DNA of 64,000 nt from Saccharicrinis sp963667815 (GTDB taxonomy: Bacteria > Bacteroidota > Bacteroidia > Bacteroidales > Marinilabiliaceae). Location of the stretch: the NCBI GenBank assembly GCA_963667815.1, contig OY764021.1; one strand, written 5' to 3'. Shown here in pieces: positions 1 to 9,361 of the stretch; within the stretch, counting starts at the first letter, position 1, and every line of letters begins with the position of its first letter. The translations under genes and the position numbers were made by a program. A model generated the notes under the pieces. It had not been told where the DNA came from. It made no database searches and saw only the letters and a program-made list of their open reading frames with translations.

Positions 1-2
1 CA

Positions 3-524
3 TTGGCACAACGTCATGATGTATCAAGAAAGGCTATTGAAAACGCAATGAGTTATACTTCAGATAAATGTCTGAAAGTATTTGATATTAATTTAAGGCA
101 ATACTTTTATAGTAAGGAGGTTATTGAAAAATCGTTGGTGTTGTGTAATGTGTTAAAAATTAATGATGAAGAGCTGGATATTCTTTCTGGTATGTTTGGT
201 TGGGAAGGTTCGGATATTGCAAAATGTCAATTCCTTATTGATCACTACAAATTAGAAATGTTAGCACTTACGTGTGGAGAAAAAGGTAGTTATTTGTTTT
301 CTAAAAAAGAACATTCATTTATTAAAACTCCAAAAGTTGAAGTCGCTGATACAGTGGGAGCAGGTGATTCATTTACCGGGGTAATGATCATTGGTAAGTT
401 ACAAAACAAACCACTGACTGAAATACATCAACTGGCTGTAATGGTATCTGCATTTGTTTGTACACAAAAGGGCGCAACTCCTGCATATTGCATGGAGGAG
501 ATCTGCGATTTTATCAATTGTTAA
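3..524 (+). CDS. PfkB-family sugar kinase (fructokinase), 3' part only
   Basis: This is the C-terminal part (about 173 residues) of a ribokinase/PfkB-family kinase; the reading frame is open to the window edge, so the true start lies outside. The anion-hole and catalytic-base signature DTVGAGDSFTG is intact near residues 116-126, and the upstream segment with KINDEEL is also typical of the family. The expected role is cytoplasmic ATP-dependent phosphorylation of fructose. This rests on family knowledge and on context: SusC/SusD and two GH32 genes follow on the same strand, the arrangement of the B. thetaiotaomicron levan locus. Another PfkB sugar specificity cannot be excluded from the fragment. 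Confidence 0.85.
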   Translation: MAQRHDVSRKAIENAMSYTSDKCLKVFDINLRQYFYSKEVIEKSLVLCNVLKINDEELDILSGMFGWEGSDIAKCQFLIDHYKLEMLALTCGEKGSYLFSKKEHSFIKTPKVEVADTVGAGDSFTGVMIIGKLQNKPLTEIHQLAVMVSAFVCTQKGATPAYCMEEICDFINC

Positions 525-625
525 ATCAAATAAAACATTGGTTTTCATTAAAGAAGCTGTCGCTGACGGTTTCAGTCTATGGCATATAGATCATAATGGA
601 AGGAGATGCTACTAAACGAAAAAAA

Positions 626-3600
626 ATGAAGAAATCTTATTATTTAAAGAATTGGCCAAAGAAATTCTTTACAGTATTTCTAATGGCTTTAATTTCTACA
701 CTTGCCATGGCGCAAGAGAAAAATATTACAGGAAGTGTGACTGAATCCGGTACAAATAATGCAATTCCGGGAGTTACGGTTGTAGAGGTTGGTACAACAA
801 ATGGAACAATAACTGATGTAAACGGGAACTTCGCTATTAAGGTAAGTGCAAATGCCCAACTTGAATTTTCATTTATAGGAATGAAGACGAAAATAATAAC
901 TATTGGTAATGAGTTAATTATCAATGTTGAGATGAAAAGTGATTTAGTGGGATTGGATGAAGTAGTTGTTACCGGATATACTTCAGAAAAAATTGCTGAT
1001 TTAACAGGAGCTGTTTCAATCGTTGAGGTTGATGAAATCATGAAACAAGGTGAAAATAATCCCATTAAGGCAATGCAAGGTAGAATCCCGGGTGTTAATA
1101 TTAGTGGTGATGGTAACCCTAGTGGTTCATCAACAGTTAGAATCAGGGGAATTGGTACATTAAATAATAATGATCCATTGTATGTAATTGATGGAGTTCC
1201 TACAAAAGGTGGAATGCATGAACTGAATCCTTCTGATATAAAAAGTATACAGGTACTTAGAGATGCATCTGCGGCAAGTATTTATGGTTCAAGGGCTGGT
1301 AATGGTGTAATTATCATAACAACAAAGCAAGGAAAAGAAGGAAAAACGCGGGTTAATTTTGACATGTTTCAAACCTTCTCTCAATATGGTGATATAATCG
1401 ACATGTTGAATACCAAACAATTTGGACAGGCTCAATGGCAGGCAATGATAAACAGTGGCGTTGATCCAAATAATAACCAAATTGGGTATGTATATGATTA
1501 TGACTATGATAATAATGGTAATGCCGTTTTAAACGGAATGAAATTGCCTAAATATATTGATTCAAGAGATGGAACGAATACCATGTTGACTTCTGATACA
1601 GATTGGTTTAACGAAATAACTCGTCCTGGATTTGCACAATCATACAATTTATCAATCAGTAACGGAACTGATAAATCAAATAACTTCTTTTCGTTGGGCT
1701 ATTACGATAATAAAGGAACCGTTAACAATACTTACTTTAAACGTTTTTCTTCTCGTATTAATACTAGTAGAAAAATATTAGGCGACTTAATTACCATAGG
1801 AGAAAACCTGACTATCAATAATACATCAGAGTTACAAACACCCGGAGGTGTACTTGATTTGGCGATATTATCACTACCTGTGATGCCTGTAAAAACTGTT
1901 GATGGAGATTGGGGAAGTGTTACATCAGGTATGAGAGACAGAGACAATCCTGCCAGAATACTAGATGCGAATAAAGATAATCCATATAACTACTGGAGAT
2001 TATTTGGTAATGCATACATCGATATTCAACCCATTAAAAACCTGCATATTAAAAGTAGTTTTGGACTTGATTATTCTAATTTTTATCAACGTGTTCTTAC
2101 TTATAGCTTTACGGGAAGATTAGGATCAGATCTTACTTCTTCAAAAATGATGCAAAGCCATTCAATGAAATGGAACTGGACCAATACAGCCAATTATGTT
2201 GTTCAGCTTAGTAAAAACAGGCTTTCTTTTTTAGTGGGTACGGAAATGCTTGATAATTCTGATATTAACTTTTCTGCAGAAAGAAGAACATACGAAGTTG
2301 AAGATCCTGATTATATGTGGCCTTCAGCAGGAGTTGGAGAGATGTATGCTACAGGCGGCTCGACTGGTTATACGCTGAACTCATTTTTTGGAAAAATTGA
2401 TTATGGTTTTGATGATAAATATCTGGCCTCAGTTACACTGCGACGAGATGGTTCTTCAAGATTTGGTAAAACAAACAGATATGCAACGTTTCCTGCGTTT
2501 TCTGCCGGATGGCGTATTGATCAGGAAGGTTTTATGGCAGGAACAGAGGGTGTTATTTCAAACCTGAAGCTTAGAGTTGGCTGGGGACAAACGGGAAATC
2601 AGGAAATAGATAATTATGCCAACAGAACATTGATTTATGCGAATTATATTGGAGAAACAGGTGCTGGTATTAATACAGGAACTGCATATGATATCACTGG
2701 TTCTAATTCCGGAATATTGCCATCTGGTTATTCACTGACTCAAAGAGCTAATGATGAAATAAAGTGGGAAACAACTACTCAAACAAACATCGGATTTGAC
2801 TTTGGATTTTATAATCAAGCTCTGTATGGTAGTGTGGAAGCGTATCTAAAAAATACTGAAGATATCCTAGTGAAACCTCCATATCTGGGAGCTATTGGTG
2901 AAGGTGGAGACCACTGGGTGAATGGTGCTTCTATGGAGAATAAAGGTTTGGAAATATCACTAGGATACAGGAATGAAACATCAAATGGTTTTTCTTATGA
3001 TATTATGGCCAATGTATCCGGATATAGAAATAAAATTACAAAACTGCCGGAAAGTGTTGTGAATAGTTATGGAGGAAACGGAACTACAGATAATATTTTA
3101 GGCAGACCGTTGAATTCTTTCTATGGTTATGTTTCTGATGGATTATTTCAATCACAGGATGAGGTAGATAGCTATGTTGATCAAACAGGAAAAGGACTAG
3201 GTAGAATCCGATATAAAAACATGAATGATGATGAGGTTATTGATGAAGATGACAGAGCATGGATAGGAACTCCACATCCTGATTTTGAATACGGACTGAA
3301 CTTAGCACTTGGATGGAAAGGTTTTGATTTTACTGCCTTTTTGCAAGGAGTTTATGGTATTGATGTTTATAATTCAGTAAAGAGATTTACAGATTTCTGG
3401 GCTGTTGATGAATTAGGTTCAAATAAGGGAACAAGAGTTTTAGATGCCTGGAGTCCTACAAATACAGGTTCAGATATACCTGCATTATCGTACAGTGATT
3501 TAAACAATGAAAAGCGAACTTCTTCATATTATGTAGAGAATGGTTCTTACTTGAAATTGAGACTTATACAACTTGGATATTCATTGCCTAAAAGTGTATT

Positions 3601-3757
3601 ATCAAAAATTAAACTGTCGAAAGCCAGACTATATGTTAGCGGACAAAATTTGATGACAATCAAAAGCAAAGATTTTACAGGATTGGATCCGGAAAATCCT
3701 GCTCTGGCTTATCCAATTTCTACATCTTTTACAGTTGGAATGAATATCTCATTTTAA
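626..3757 (+). CDS. SusC/RagA-family TonB-dependent outer-membrane transporter (fructan PUL)
   Basis: The product is about 1043 residues from the ATG at 626. An in-frame ATG at 596 adds ten charged residues before the signal peptide, so 626 is preferred. The order is signal peptide ending ALISTLAMAQ, a carboxypeptidase-regulatory-like domain (NITGSVTE to the IGMKTK region), the conserved GLDEVVVTGY segment, a plug with VRIRGIGTLNNNDPLYVIDG, then a C-terminal beta barrel ending in NISF. There is no STN domain, unlike the other two SusC proteins in this window. That fits control by the hybrid sensor rather than by a sigma/FecR pair. It should import fructo-oligosaccharides with SusD, which starts 24 bp downstream. 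The substrate is inferred from the neighbouring kinase and GH32 genes. Confidence 0.93.
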   Translation: MKKSYYLKNWPKKFFTVFLMALISTLAMAQEKNITGSVTESGTNNAIPGVTVVEVGTTNGTITDVNGNFAIKVSANAQLEFSFIGMKTKIITIGNELIINVEMKSDLVGLDEVVVTGYTSEKIADLTGAVSIVEVDEIMKQGENNPIKAMQGRIPGVNISGDGNPSGSSTVRIRGIGTLNNNDPLYVIDGVPTKGGMHELNPSDIKSIQVLRDASAASIYGSRAGNGVIIITTKQGKEGKTRVNFDMFQTFSQYGDIIDMLNTKQFGQAQWQAMINSGVDPNNNQIGYVYDYDYDNNGNAVLNGMKLPKYIDSRDGTNTMLTSDTDWFNEITRPGFAQSYNLSISNGTDKSNNFFSLGYYDNKGTVNNTYFKRFSSRINTSRKILGDLITIGENLTINNTSELQTPGGVLDLAILSLPVMPVKTVDGDWGSVTSGMRDRDNPARILDANKDNPYNYWRLFGNAYIDIQPIKNLHIKSSFGLDYSNFYQRVLTYSFTGRLGSDLTSSKMMQSHSMKWNWTNTANYVVQLSKNRLSFLVGTEMLDNSDINFSAERRTYEVEDPDYMWPSAGVGEMYATGGSTGYTLNSFFGKIDYGFDDKYLASVTLRRDGSSRFGKTNRYATFPAFSAGWRIDQEGFMAGTEGVISNLKLRVGWGQTGNQEIDNYANRTLIYANYIGETGAGINTGTAYDITGSNSGILPSGYSLTQRANDEIKWETTTQTNIGFDFGFYNQALYGSVEAYLKNTEDILVKPPYLGAIGEGGDHWVNGASMENKGLEISLGYRNETSNGFSYDIMANVSGYRNKITKLPESVVNSYGGNGTTDNILGRPLNSFYGYVSDGLFQSQDEVDSYVDQTGKGLGRIRYKNMNDDEVIDEDDRAWIGTPHPDFEYGLNLALGWKGFDFTAFLQGVYGIDVYNSVKRFTDFWAVDELGSNKGTRVLDAWSPTNTGSDIPALSYSDLNNEKRTSSYYVENGSYLKLRLIQLGYSLPKSVLSKIKLSKARLYVSGQNLMTIKSKDFTGLDPENPALAYPISTSFTVGMNISF

Positions 3758-3781
3758 GAACTAAATCAAAAATCAGAAATC

Positions 3782-5461
3782 ATGAAACGAACATATAAAT
3801 TAATATTCATTTCACTCATTGCTTTAAATCTGGTATCGTGTGATGATTTTTTAGAAGTACCATCTTACGGAACCCTGACTGAAGACAACCTTACTGGTGC
3901 TGAGCAAATAGAGAATGAAGTGATATCTGCATATGCAGCTATTGGAAATGATGAAATCAACAGACCATTAAGTTTATGGAACTATGGTAATGTCAGGTCT
4001 GATGATGCATATAAAGGAGGTAATGATCAGAATGATGGTGACTTTTTACACTTTCTTGAAATATCATCTCCTTCAATAGGAAATGAAACCTGGTATACAG
4101 ATGTATTTTGGTACAGAAATTATGTGGCTATTTCCCGAGCTAATTTTGCATTAAGTCTGCTTAATAAAATCAGTGAAGATGATATGTCTAACAAGAAAGT
4201 CAGAACAGCAGAAATGCGTTTCCTACGTGGGCATATGCATTTTATTCAGAAGATCATATTTAAAATGGTACCATTTGTAGAGGAGTATATGTCTCCTGAA
4301 GATATTTCAAGCCTTTCAAATGTTGCATATACAAATGATGAGTTATGGCAAAAAATAGCTGATGATTTTGAATATGCATATAATAACTTACCTGAAGAAC
4401 AGGATGAAGCAGGGCGAGCCAATAAATATGCTGCAGCTGCATACCTTGCTAAAGTTTATCTGTATAAGGCATACAGACAGGATGAGATGCATAATGTGGT
4501 TTCAATAGATCAGGATGATTTACAAAAGGTATTGGATTTAACTGCATATGTGATGACTTCTCCATATAAACTGGAAAATGATTTTGCATACAACTTTTTA
4601 CCTGGAGAATATGAAAATGGTTCTGAATCATTATTTGCAGTTCAGTATTCACAAGATGACGGAACAACTTATGGAAGATTGAATATGGGAAATGCATTGA
4701 CAACTCCTACACCAGGTGGTGATTTTAATAAACCAAGTCAGAATCTTGTAAATGCATATAAAACAGTTAATGGTTTACCTATGTTTGATACTTTCAATGA
4801 TGAGAATTATAGTGAGAGTACAGATAAAGTAGATCCAAGACTTTTTCATACAGTTGCTATTGCCGGAAAGCCTTATAAATACACTGATATCAATTATGAA
4901 GAAAATCAATCTCGTAATCCCAATATGTATGGTTATTATTCATCCTTAAAAGAGAACGTAGATCCCGCAAGTGATTATTATGTAAAAACAGGTCCATGGT
5001 ATGCTAACTCTAAAAATAATATTATAATTCGATATGCTGATGTGTTATTGATGAGAGCCGAAGCGTTGATTGAAATGGGAGATTACACTGCTGCACTACC
5101 TTTAATAAACCAGGTTAGAACAAGGGCCAAAGTAAGTACTTCATTAATCAATTTTGCAACTAATCTGGACATTCAAACTTATCAGGATGGAGTGAATTGT
5201 GTATGGACACAGGATTATGCCAGAGAAGCTTTAAGGTGGGAGCGCCGTCTTGAATTGGCTATGGAAGGCGGTAGATTCTTTGATCTGGTTCGTTGGGGTG
5301 TCGCAGATGAAGTTATGAATACTTATTATATAGGAGAAGCTACCGACCATACTTATTATCAGGGAGCTGAATTTGAAAAAAACAAGAATGAGTATGTTCC
5401 TGTCCCTATTCAGCAAATTAATTATAGTAAAGGTAGTTATGAGCAAAATTATGGATTTTAA
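3782..5461 (+). CDS. SusD/RagB-family glycan-binding lipoprotein (fructan PUL)
   Basis: The product is 559 residues with a lipoprotein signal; the lipobox LVSC places the lipidated cysteine at residue 20, followed by DD, the acidic context typical of surface-exposed Bacteroidota lipoproteins. Helical TPR-like SusD features are visible, including RANFALSLLNK, AEMRFLRGHMHF and the C-terminal RADVLLMRAEAL-type segment (here RYADVLLMRAEALIEMG), plus ALRWERRLELAMEGGRFFDL. It is the lid and binding partner of the SusC immediately upstream and is probably cotranscribed. The stop is separated from the next gene by only two bases. Confidence 0.93.
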   Translation: MKRTYKLIFISLIALNLVSCDDFLEVPSYGTLTEDNLTGAEQIENEVISAYAAIGNDEINRPLSLWNYGNVRSDDAYKGGNDQNDGDFLHFLEISSPSIGNETWYTDVFWYRNYVAISRANFALSLLNKISEDDMSNKKVRTAEMRFLRGHMHFIQKIIFKMVPFVEEYMSPEDISSLSNVAYTNDELWQKIADDFEYAYNNLPEEQDEAGRANKYAAAAYLAKVYLYKAYRQDEMHNVVSIDQDDLQKVLDLTAYVMTSPYKLENDFAYNFLPGEYENGSESLFAVQYSQDDGTTYGRLNMGNALTTPTPGGDFNKPSQNLVNAYKTVNGLPMFDTFNDENYSESTDKVDPRLFHTVAIAGKPYKYTDINYEENQSRNPNMYGYYSSLKENVDPASDYYVKTGPWYANSKNNIIIRYADVLLMRAEALIEMGDYTAALPLINQVRTRAKVSTSLINFATNLDIQTYQDGVNCVWTQDYAREALRWERRLELAMEGGRFFDLVRWGVADEVMNTYYIGEATDHTYYQGAEFEKNKNEYVPVPIQQINYSKGSYEQNYGF

Positions 5462-5463
5462 TT

Positions 5464-6582
5464 ATGAAGAATGTTATGAAGAACAATATTTATAAATTTA
5501 TCATTATCCTGTTATCAGTAGTTTTATTTTCTTGCGAAGAGGATGCCAAAGAAAGCCTTGATTTTTCAGGAGATACAAGTATTCATTCATTTGTTGTGAA
5601 TGGAGTAGAAGGTACTATTAATGAAGAGAATTCAACCATATCTGTAATTCTTCCTTCAGGTTCAGACCTAACAGGTTTATCACCTGAAATTACCATTGCT
5701 AGTGATGCAGAAGTAACCCCGATTAGTGGTGAAACTATTGATTTTGCAGATGCAAATGGAAATTTATTGGATGTAACTTATACTGTTACAAATACAGATT
5801 TATATCAAAAGTATACCGTAAATGTGGATGTTGCCAGGGCTAAGATTTCAAGTTTTAAAATAGGATCAGTAGAGGCTACAATTGATGAGCAAAATAAAAT
5901 AATTGTAATCTATTTGCCTGAAGGTACTGATGTTTCTTCCTTAATTCCAATTGTAGAATATACAGATGGTGCTACACTAACACCAGAAGCAGGTTCCGTA
6001 GTTGATTTTACCAATCCGATAACTTATTCACTTGATTATTTGGGTTCTGTATTTAATTATGAAGTTACAGTTATTTTGGGCGATGAACCAACTCCAATTC
6101 TTGTACTTTATAATGGAGAAGATGTATCTCCAACATGGGAATCTATTGCAAGCTCAGTCAATAATGGAACGGTAAATCCTGTAACAGATGGCATTAATTC
6201 AACATCTATCTGCGTATCACTTCTTCGTACAAACACAGGTACTGATGATGGCGGAAAACCATGGACAAGTGGTGTGTTATGGAATGCCAATCAGGTAAAT
6301 GTTGATCCAGCCATTTATGGAAGTATAACAGTTATGGTGTTGAAAGATGTTGCTGGAGATGTACAGCTTGAAATACAGGAAGCAGGTGAACTTAACAAGG
6401 ATTGGTTGCACGCAGACTATTCTGCTGATCACGTGGGCGAATGGCAAGAGCTAACCTTTGTAATTCCAGAGAGTCGTACTGCTGTGATTAATAATATTCT
6501 TGTTATGCCACATACTCCAGAGACAGGTTTTGAAACACAGACAATGTATTGGGATGAAGTTAAAGCGCATCCAAAAGAATAA
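5464..6582 (+). CDS. Surface glycan-binding lipoprotein of the fructan PUL
   Basis: The product is 372 residues with lipobox LFSC (Cys24) and a following EED. A second ATG at 5476 is an equally plausible start. Two similar Ig-like repeats follow (about residues 40-125 and 127-205), each with the pattern I-x-SF-x(3)-G-x-E-x-T-I-(D/N)-E and a closing YTV or YEVTVI strand. They resemble DUF5018-type domains. The C-terminal 160 residues look like a carbohydrate-binding beta-sandwich, ending MYWDEVKAHPKE. Its position directly after SusD matches the surface glycan-binding protein in the B. thetaiotaomicron levan locus. Binding of fructan is inference from position; no family with a proven function was recognised in the C-terminal domain. 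Confidence 0.7.
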   Translation: MKNVMKNNIYKFIIILLSVVLFSCEEDAKESLDFSGDTSIHSFVVNGVEGTINEENSTISVILPSGSDLTGLSPEITIASDAEVTPISGETIDFADANGNLLDVTYTVTNTDLYQKYTVNVDVARAKISSFKIGSVEATIDEQNKIIVIYLPEGTDVSSLIPIVEYTDGATLTPEAGSVVDFTNPITYSLDYLGSVFNYEVTVILGDEPTPILVLYNGEDVSPTWESIASSVNNGTVNPVTDGINSTSICVSLLRTNTGTDDGGKPWTSGVLWNANQVNVDPAIYGSITVMVLKDVAGDVQLEIQEAGELNKDWLHADYSADHVGEWQELTFVIPESRTAVINNILVMPHTPETGFETQTMYWDEVKAHPKE

Positions 6583-6594
6583 TAAATAAAATAT

Positions 6595-6617
6595 GCGGAC
6601 GGGATTTTCCCGTTCGC
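6595..6617 (+). promoter_or_regulatory. Intergenic RNA hairpin between the binding lipoprotein and GH32 genes
   Basis: GCGGACGGGA pairs with TCCCGTTCGC (one G-U pair) around a three-base loop. There is no clear T tract, so it is more likely an mRNA processing, stability or partial-termination element than a full terminator. It overlaps the first possible ATG of the GH32 reading frame (6593), supporting the downstream start at 6635. Confidence 0.6.
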
Positions 6618-6634
6618 TAATAAAAATAGAAGTT

Positions 6635-8215
6635 ATGAAGATTCTACCACTATTATTAATGCAGATAATTCTATTCTTAAGTACAAGTTGTTCTAAGGAT
6701 GAAAAAGAAGATACAGAGGAGGTTCTGATAGTTGTAGACACAACAACAACATGTAGATCAGTTGTTGAGAGTGGTGGTTATTCTACATTTTACAAACCTC
6801 AGAGTGGGTATGTTGGTGATCCAATGCCATATTTTAATTCGGATGATAATAAGTATTATTTGTTTTATTTGCAAGATTGGAGAAATGGTTCAACTACTGA
6901 ACATCCAATCTATTGCACTACAACAAGTGACTATAGCACATTTACAGGATTTACTCAGTCAATACCAACAGAAACAGCAGATTCCCAGGAAGCATATTTG
7001 GGAACTGGAAGTTTTATAAAGAATTCAGAGGGTAAGTTATATGGTTTTTATACCGGACATAATGGAAGTTTATATCCTGCCGAGAAAGTAATGCTGGCAA
7101 CTTCAACTGATATGAAGACCTTTACAAAAGTTCCTTCATTTACTTTTGAAGCTCCTGATGGATATGATAAAAATAATTTCCGTGATCCATGTGTGTACTA
7201 TGATCCAACCAGATCTGCTTATGTAATGTTGGTTACCTCAATAAAGGATGGTAAAGGCGTATTGATTCGATATGCATCATCTGACCTTGAAAATTGGGAT
7301 TTAATATCTCCTCTTACAGACTTTAATTCAGATGCTGAAATTCTGGAATGTCCGGATATTTTTAAAATGGGTAATAAATGGTATTTGGTATTTTCCCGTA
7401 TTAACAGGGACGAACACCGAAAAACATTTTACAGAGTATCTGATAGTCCGAATGGCCCTTGGGTACGTTGTGAAGATGCAAGCGGTCACCATGAAACAAT
7501 AGACGGATTGTATTTCTATGCAGGAAAAACGGCTTCAAATGGCACTGATCGATATATCTCAGGATGGTGTTCAACAGGACAGGAAGTAAATGGAAATAAC
7601 GAATTGGATTGGGCAGGAAGTTTAATAACGCATAAACTGGTTCAACAATCCAGCGGAAAGTTATATCCAATGATACCAGAAGCTGTAGATAATAAATTCA
7701 ACACGCTGACTCCATATTCAATGTTAAAGATTCAGGGAGATGTAACAGGAGATGAGGGAGCCTATGTCATGAATTATCAAGATGAGAGATCTTACGCTTT
7801 GTTTAATAGAAATACAGCACCTGTTAAAATTGAATTAACCATTGATGCATCACAATCTTCAAGCTTTGGATTTTCTTTTGGTGCATGTGATGATTTATCT
7901 GGAGTGTATTCTGTTGCTTTTGATCTGACTTCTACGAACAGATGGTCAATGCCATGTCTGTTTCTAAATAAAGAGTCGAATTATTCAACAGGATCCTATA
8001 CAACCGAATTAAATTTTACTCCCCTTATTGTTCCGGATGATAAGGTTTTCGATATAAAGATTGTCATTGAAAAGTCAATTTGTGTGGTTTATGTTAATGA
8101 TAACGTTGCCTTTACCAACCGTATTTACAAAATGGATAAGAATCCATGGACCATTTTTGTAGATGAAGGTACAATAGACGTTTCAAATCTTTCTGTATAT
8201 GAAATAGGAGATTAA
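6635..8215 (+). CDS. GH32-family lipoprotein, probable surface endo-acting fructanase (levanase type)
   Basis: The product is 526 residues from the ATG at 6635, with lipobox STSC (Cys19) and a Lys/Asp/Glu-rich linker. GH32 features are a first blade with GDPMPYF (Asp62), the RDP motif in NFRDPCVYYD (Asp184) and the acid/base motif ECPDIF (Glu238). A C-terminal beta-sandwich ends in FVDEGTIDVSNLSVYE. The first motif departs from the usual WMNDPNG although the aspartate is kept. Lipidation and position after the glycan-binding protein suggest cell-surface cleavage of fructan into oligosaccharides for SusCD, as the endo-levanase does in the B. thetaiotaomicron locus. Endo action and linkage preference are inference. 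Confidence 0.82.
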   Translation: MKILPLLLMQIILFLSTSCSKDEKEDTEEVLIVVDTTTTCRSVVESGGYSTFYKPQSGYVGDPMPYFNSDDNKYYLFYLQDWRNGSTTEHPIYCTTTSDYSTFTGFTQSIPTETADSQEAYLGTGSFIKNSEGKLYGFYTGHNGSLYPAEKVMLATSTDMKTFTKVPSFTFEAPDGYDKNNFRDPCVYYDPTRSAYVMLVTSIKDGKGVLIRYASSDLENWDLISPLTDFNSDAEILECPDIFKMGNKWYLVFSRINRDEHRKTFYRVSDSPNGPWVRCEDASGHHETIDGLYFYAGKTASNGTDRYISGWCSTGQEVNGNNELDWAGSLITHKLVQQSSGKLYPMIPEAVDNKFNTLTPYSMLKIQGDVTGDEGAYVMNYQDERSYALFNRNTAPVKIELTIDASQSSSFGFSFGACDDLSGVYSVAFDLTSTNRWSMPCLFLNKESNYSTGSYTTELNFTPLIVPDDKVFDIKIVIEKSICVVYVNDNVAFTNRIYKMDKNPWTIFVDEGTIDVSNLSVYEIGD

Positions 8216-8521
8216 TGATAAATGCAAATCAATAGTTGAAAAAAAAGAATAACGCAGAGACACAAAGGCGCAGAGAGTATTTTATATATAACTCATATAA
8301 ATTGCAAAAATTAGAAAAAGAGAAGTAATCAAACACCATTATTATGAAATTACAAAGAGTTCACAGGGGTAAATCCTTGCGGATTTAATGAATTTAATAA
8401 AAAAACTCTGTCTCTCAGTGCCTCAGTGTTCATTTTTAACATTTGATTGACATGATAAGAATATAAAAACAAATTTGCTAGCTAACATCAATATCTATGT
8501 TTAATTTTTAAAAATAAAAAA
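8216..8521. repeat. Gene-free stretch with two opposed heptamer-phased repeats
   Basis: No gene is seen. At 8251-8277 the + strand reads as imperfect 7-bp units (GCAGAGA, CACAAAG, GCGCAGA). At 8404-8430 a similar run appears on the opposite strand (CACTGAG, GCACTGA, GAGACAG read on the minus strand). The two runs are imperfect inverted copies about 130 bp apart and could pair in RNA. Function unknown. Confidence 0.55.
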
Positions 8522-9217
8522 ATGAAAAATCTAATATTTACCCTCGTATTAATTGTTTCAAGTACTATCGTAAAAGCACAACCTTACAATGTTACAATAT
8601 CAGTAGATATGACTTCATACGTAGGCTCTACTTATGATGCCGTTGTAATGGGAGGAGGCATTAACGGATGGAATGGAGCAATTACATTAATAAATGAACC
8701 AGGAACAGATATATGGTCAGCCACTGTTCAAAAAGAAGGTTGGATTGATTACAGATTTGAAGTAACAGGCGGAGTAGTTGGATGGAACTGTGAATTTCGT
8801 GACGAAGCTACCGGAGCAGAAGGAGCTGGAGAAGGATCTTGTTTTACAAACCCATGGGACGGAAATCAAACAAACATGCATTGGTTTGAAGTTACAGATG
8901 ATGTTGTGTTACCTACCGTTAGTTGGGAATCATGTGATTGTATAAGTTGTACACCAACAAGTACAAAGTCTGTTGAAGGCAATCTTGTTGATGTTTTTGT
9001 TAATTCAACAAATAGTTTAATAGTTAGAGGATTAGATGAAGGTGATGTAAGTATCCGCATTTATGATGTACAAGGCAATTTGAAAATTGCTGAGACTGTT
9101 CAAAATATTGGAAGTGAAATTATAATGGATAATTCACAATCCTTATGTGATGGATTATATATTGTAAAAGTTGAATGTGATGATAGTAATATCGTTAAGA
9201 AAATATTGATACACTAG
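8522..9217 (+). CDS. Small T9SS-secreted protein with a starch-binding-like/E-set N-terminal domain
   Basis: The product is 231 residues with signal peptide ending STIVKAQ. Residues about 20-130 read as a beta-sandwich of the CBM20-like/E-set type seen in many Bacteroidota secreted proteins: YNVTISVDMTSY, GGGINGWNGAITL, WIDYRFEVTGGVVGWN. A cysteine-rich linker (ESCDCISC) follows. The last 70 residues are a type A T9SS sorting domain (VSIRIYDVQGN, DGLYIVKVE, KKILIH). The protein is therefore expected on the cell surface or released by the type IX system. It lies between the two GH32 genes, so a fructan-binding or accessory role is plausible but not shown. It is not a recognised enzyme. Confidence 0.65.
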   Translation: MKNLIFTLVLIVSSTIVKAQPYNVTISVDMTSYVGSTYDAVVMGGGINGWNGAITLINEPGTDIWSATVQKEGWIDYRFEVTGGVVGWNCEFRDEATGAEGAGEGSCFTNPWDGNQTNMHWFEVTDDVVLPTVSWESCDCISCTPTSTKSVEGNLVDVFVNSTNSLIVRGLDEGDVSIRIYDVQGNLKIAETVQNIGSEIIMDNSQSLCDGLYIVKVECDDSNIVKKILIH

Positions 9218-9290
9218 TGTATTGTTTCACATACAAGTTGCTAAAGAAGTTTTAGTTGTTTAATACTGGTCCCTTAAAATCTGTTTAATG

Positions 9291-9320
9291 ACCTGAATTC
9301 GATTTATTTCGAATTCAGGT
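9291..9320. terminator. Perfect 12-bp hairpin, terminator-like
   Basis: ACCTGAATTCGA and TCGAATTCAGGT are perfect arms around a six-base loop, located 74 bp after the secreted-protein stop and 42 bp before the second GH32 start. No T run follows, so it may be an attenuator or RNA-stability element between two transcription units. Confidence 0.55.
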
Positions 9321-9361
9321 TATGCAGATCGTGTTTTAATTAAAAAAAAAATGAAGAGAAA

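Noticed and set aside
640..1065. Minus-strand open frames inside susC, susD and hsd genes (for example 640-1065, 14579-14998)
   Set aside because: They are antisense shadows of well-supported genes, with no signal or domain of their own.
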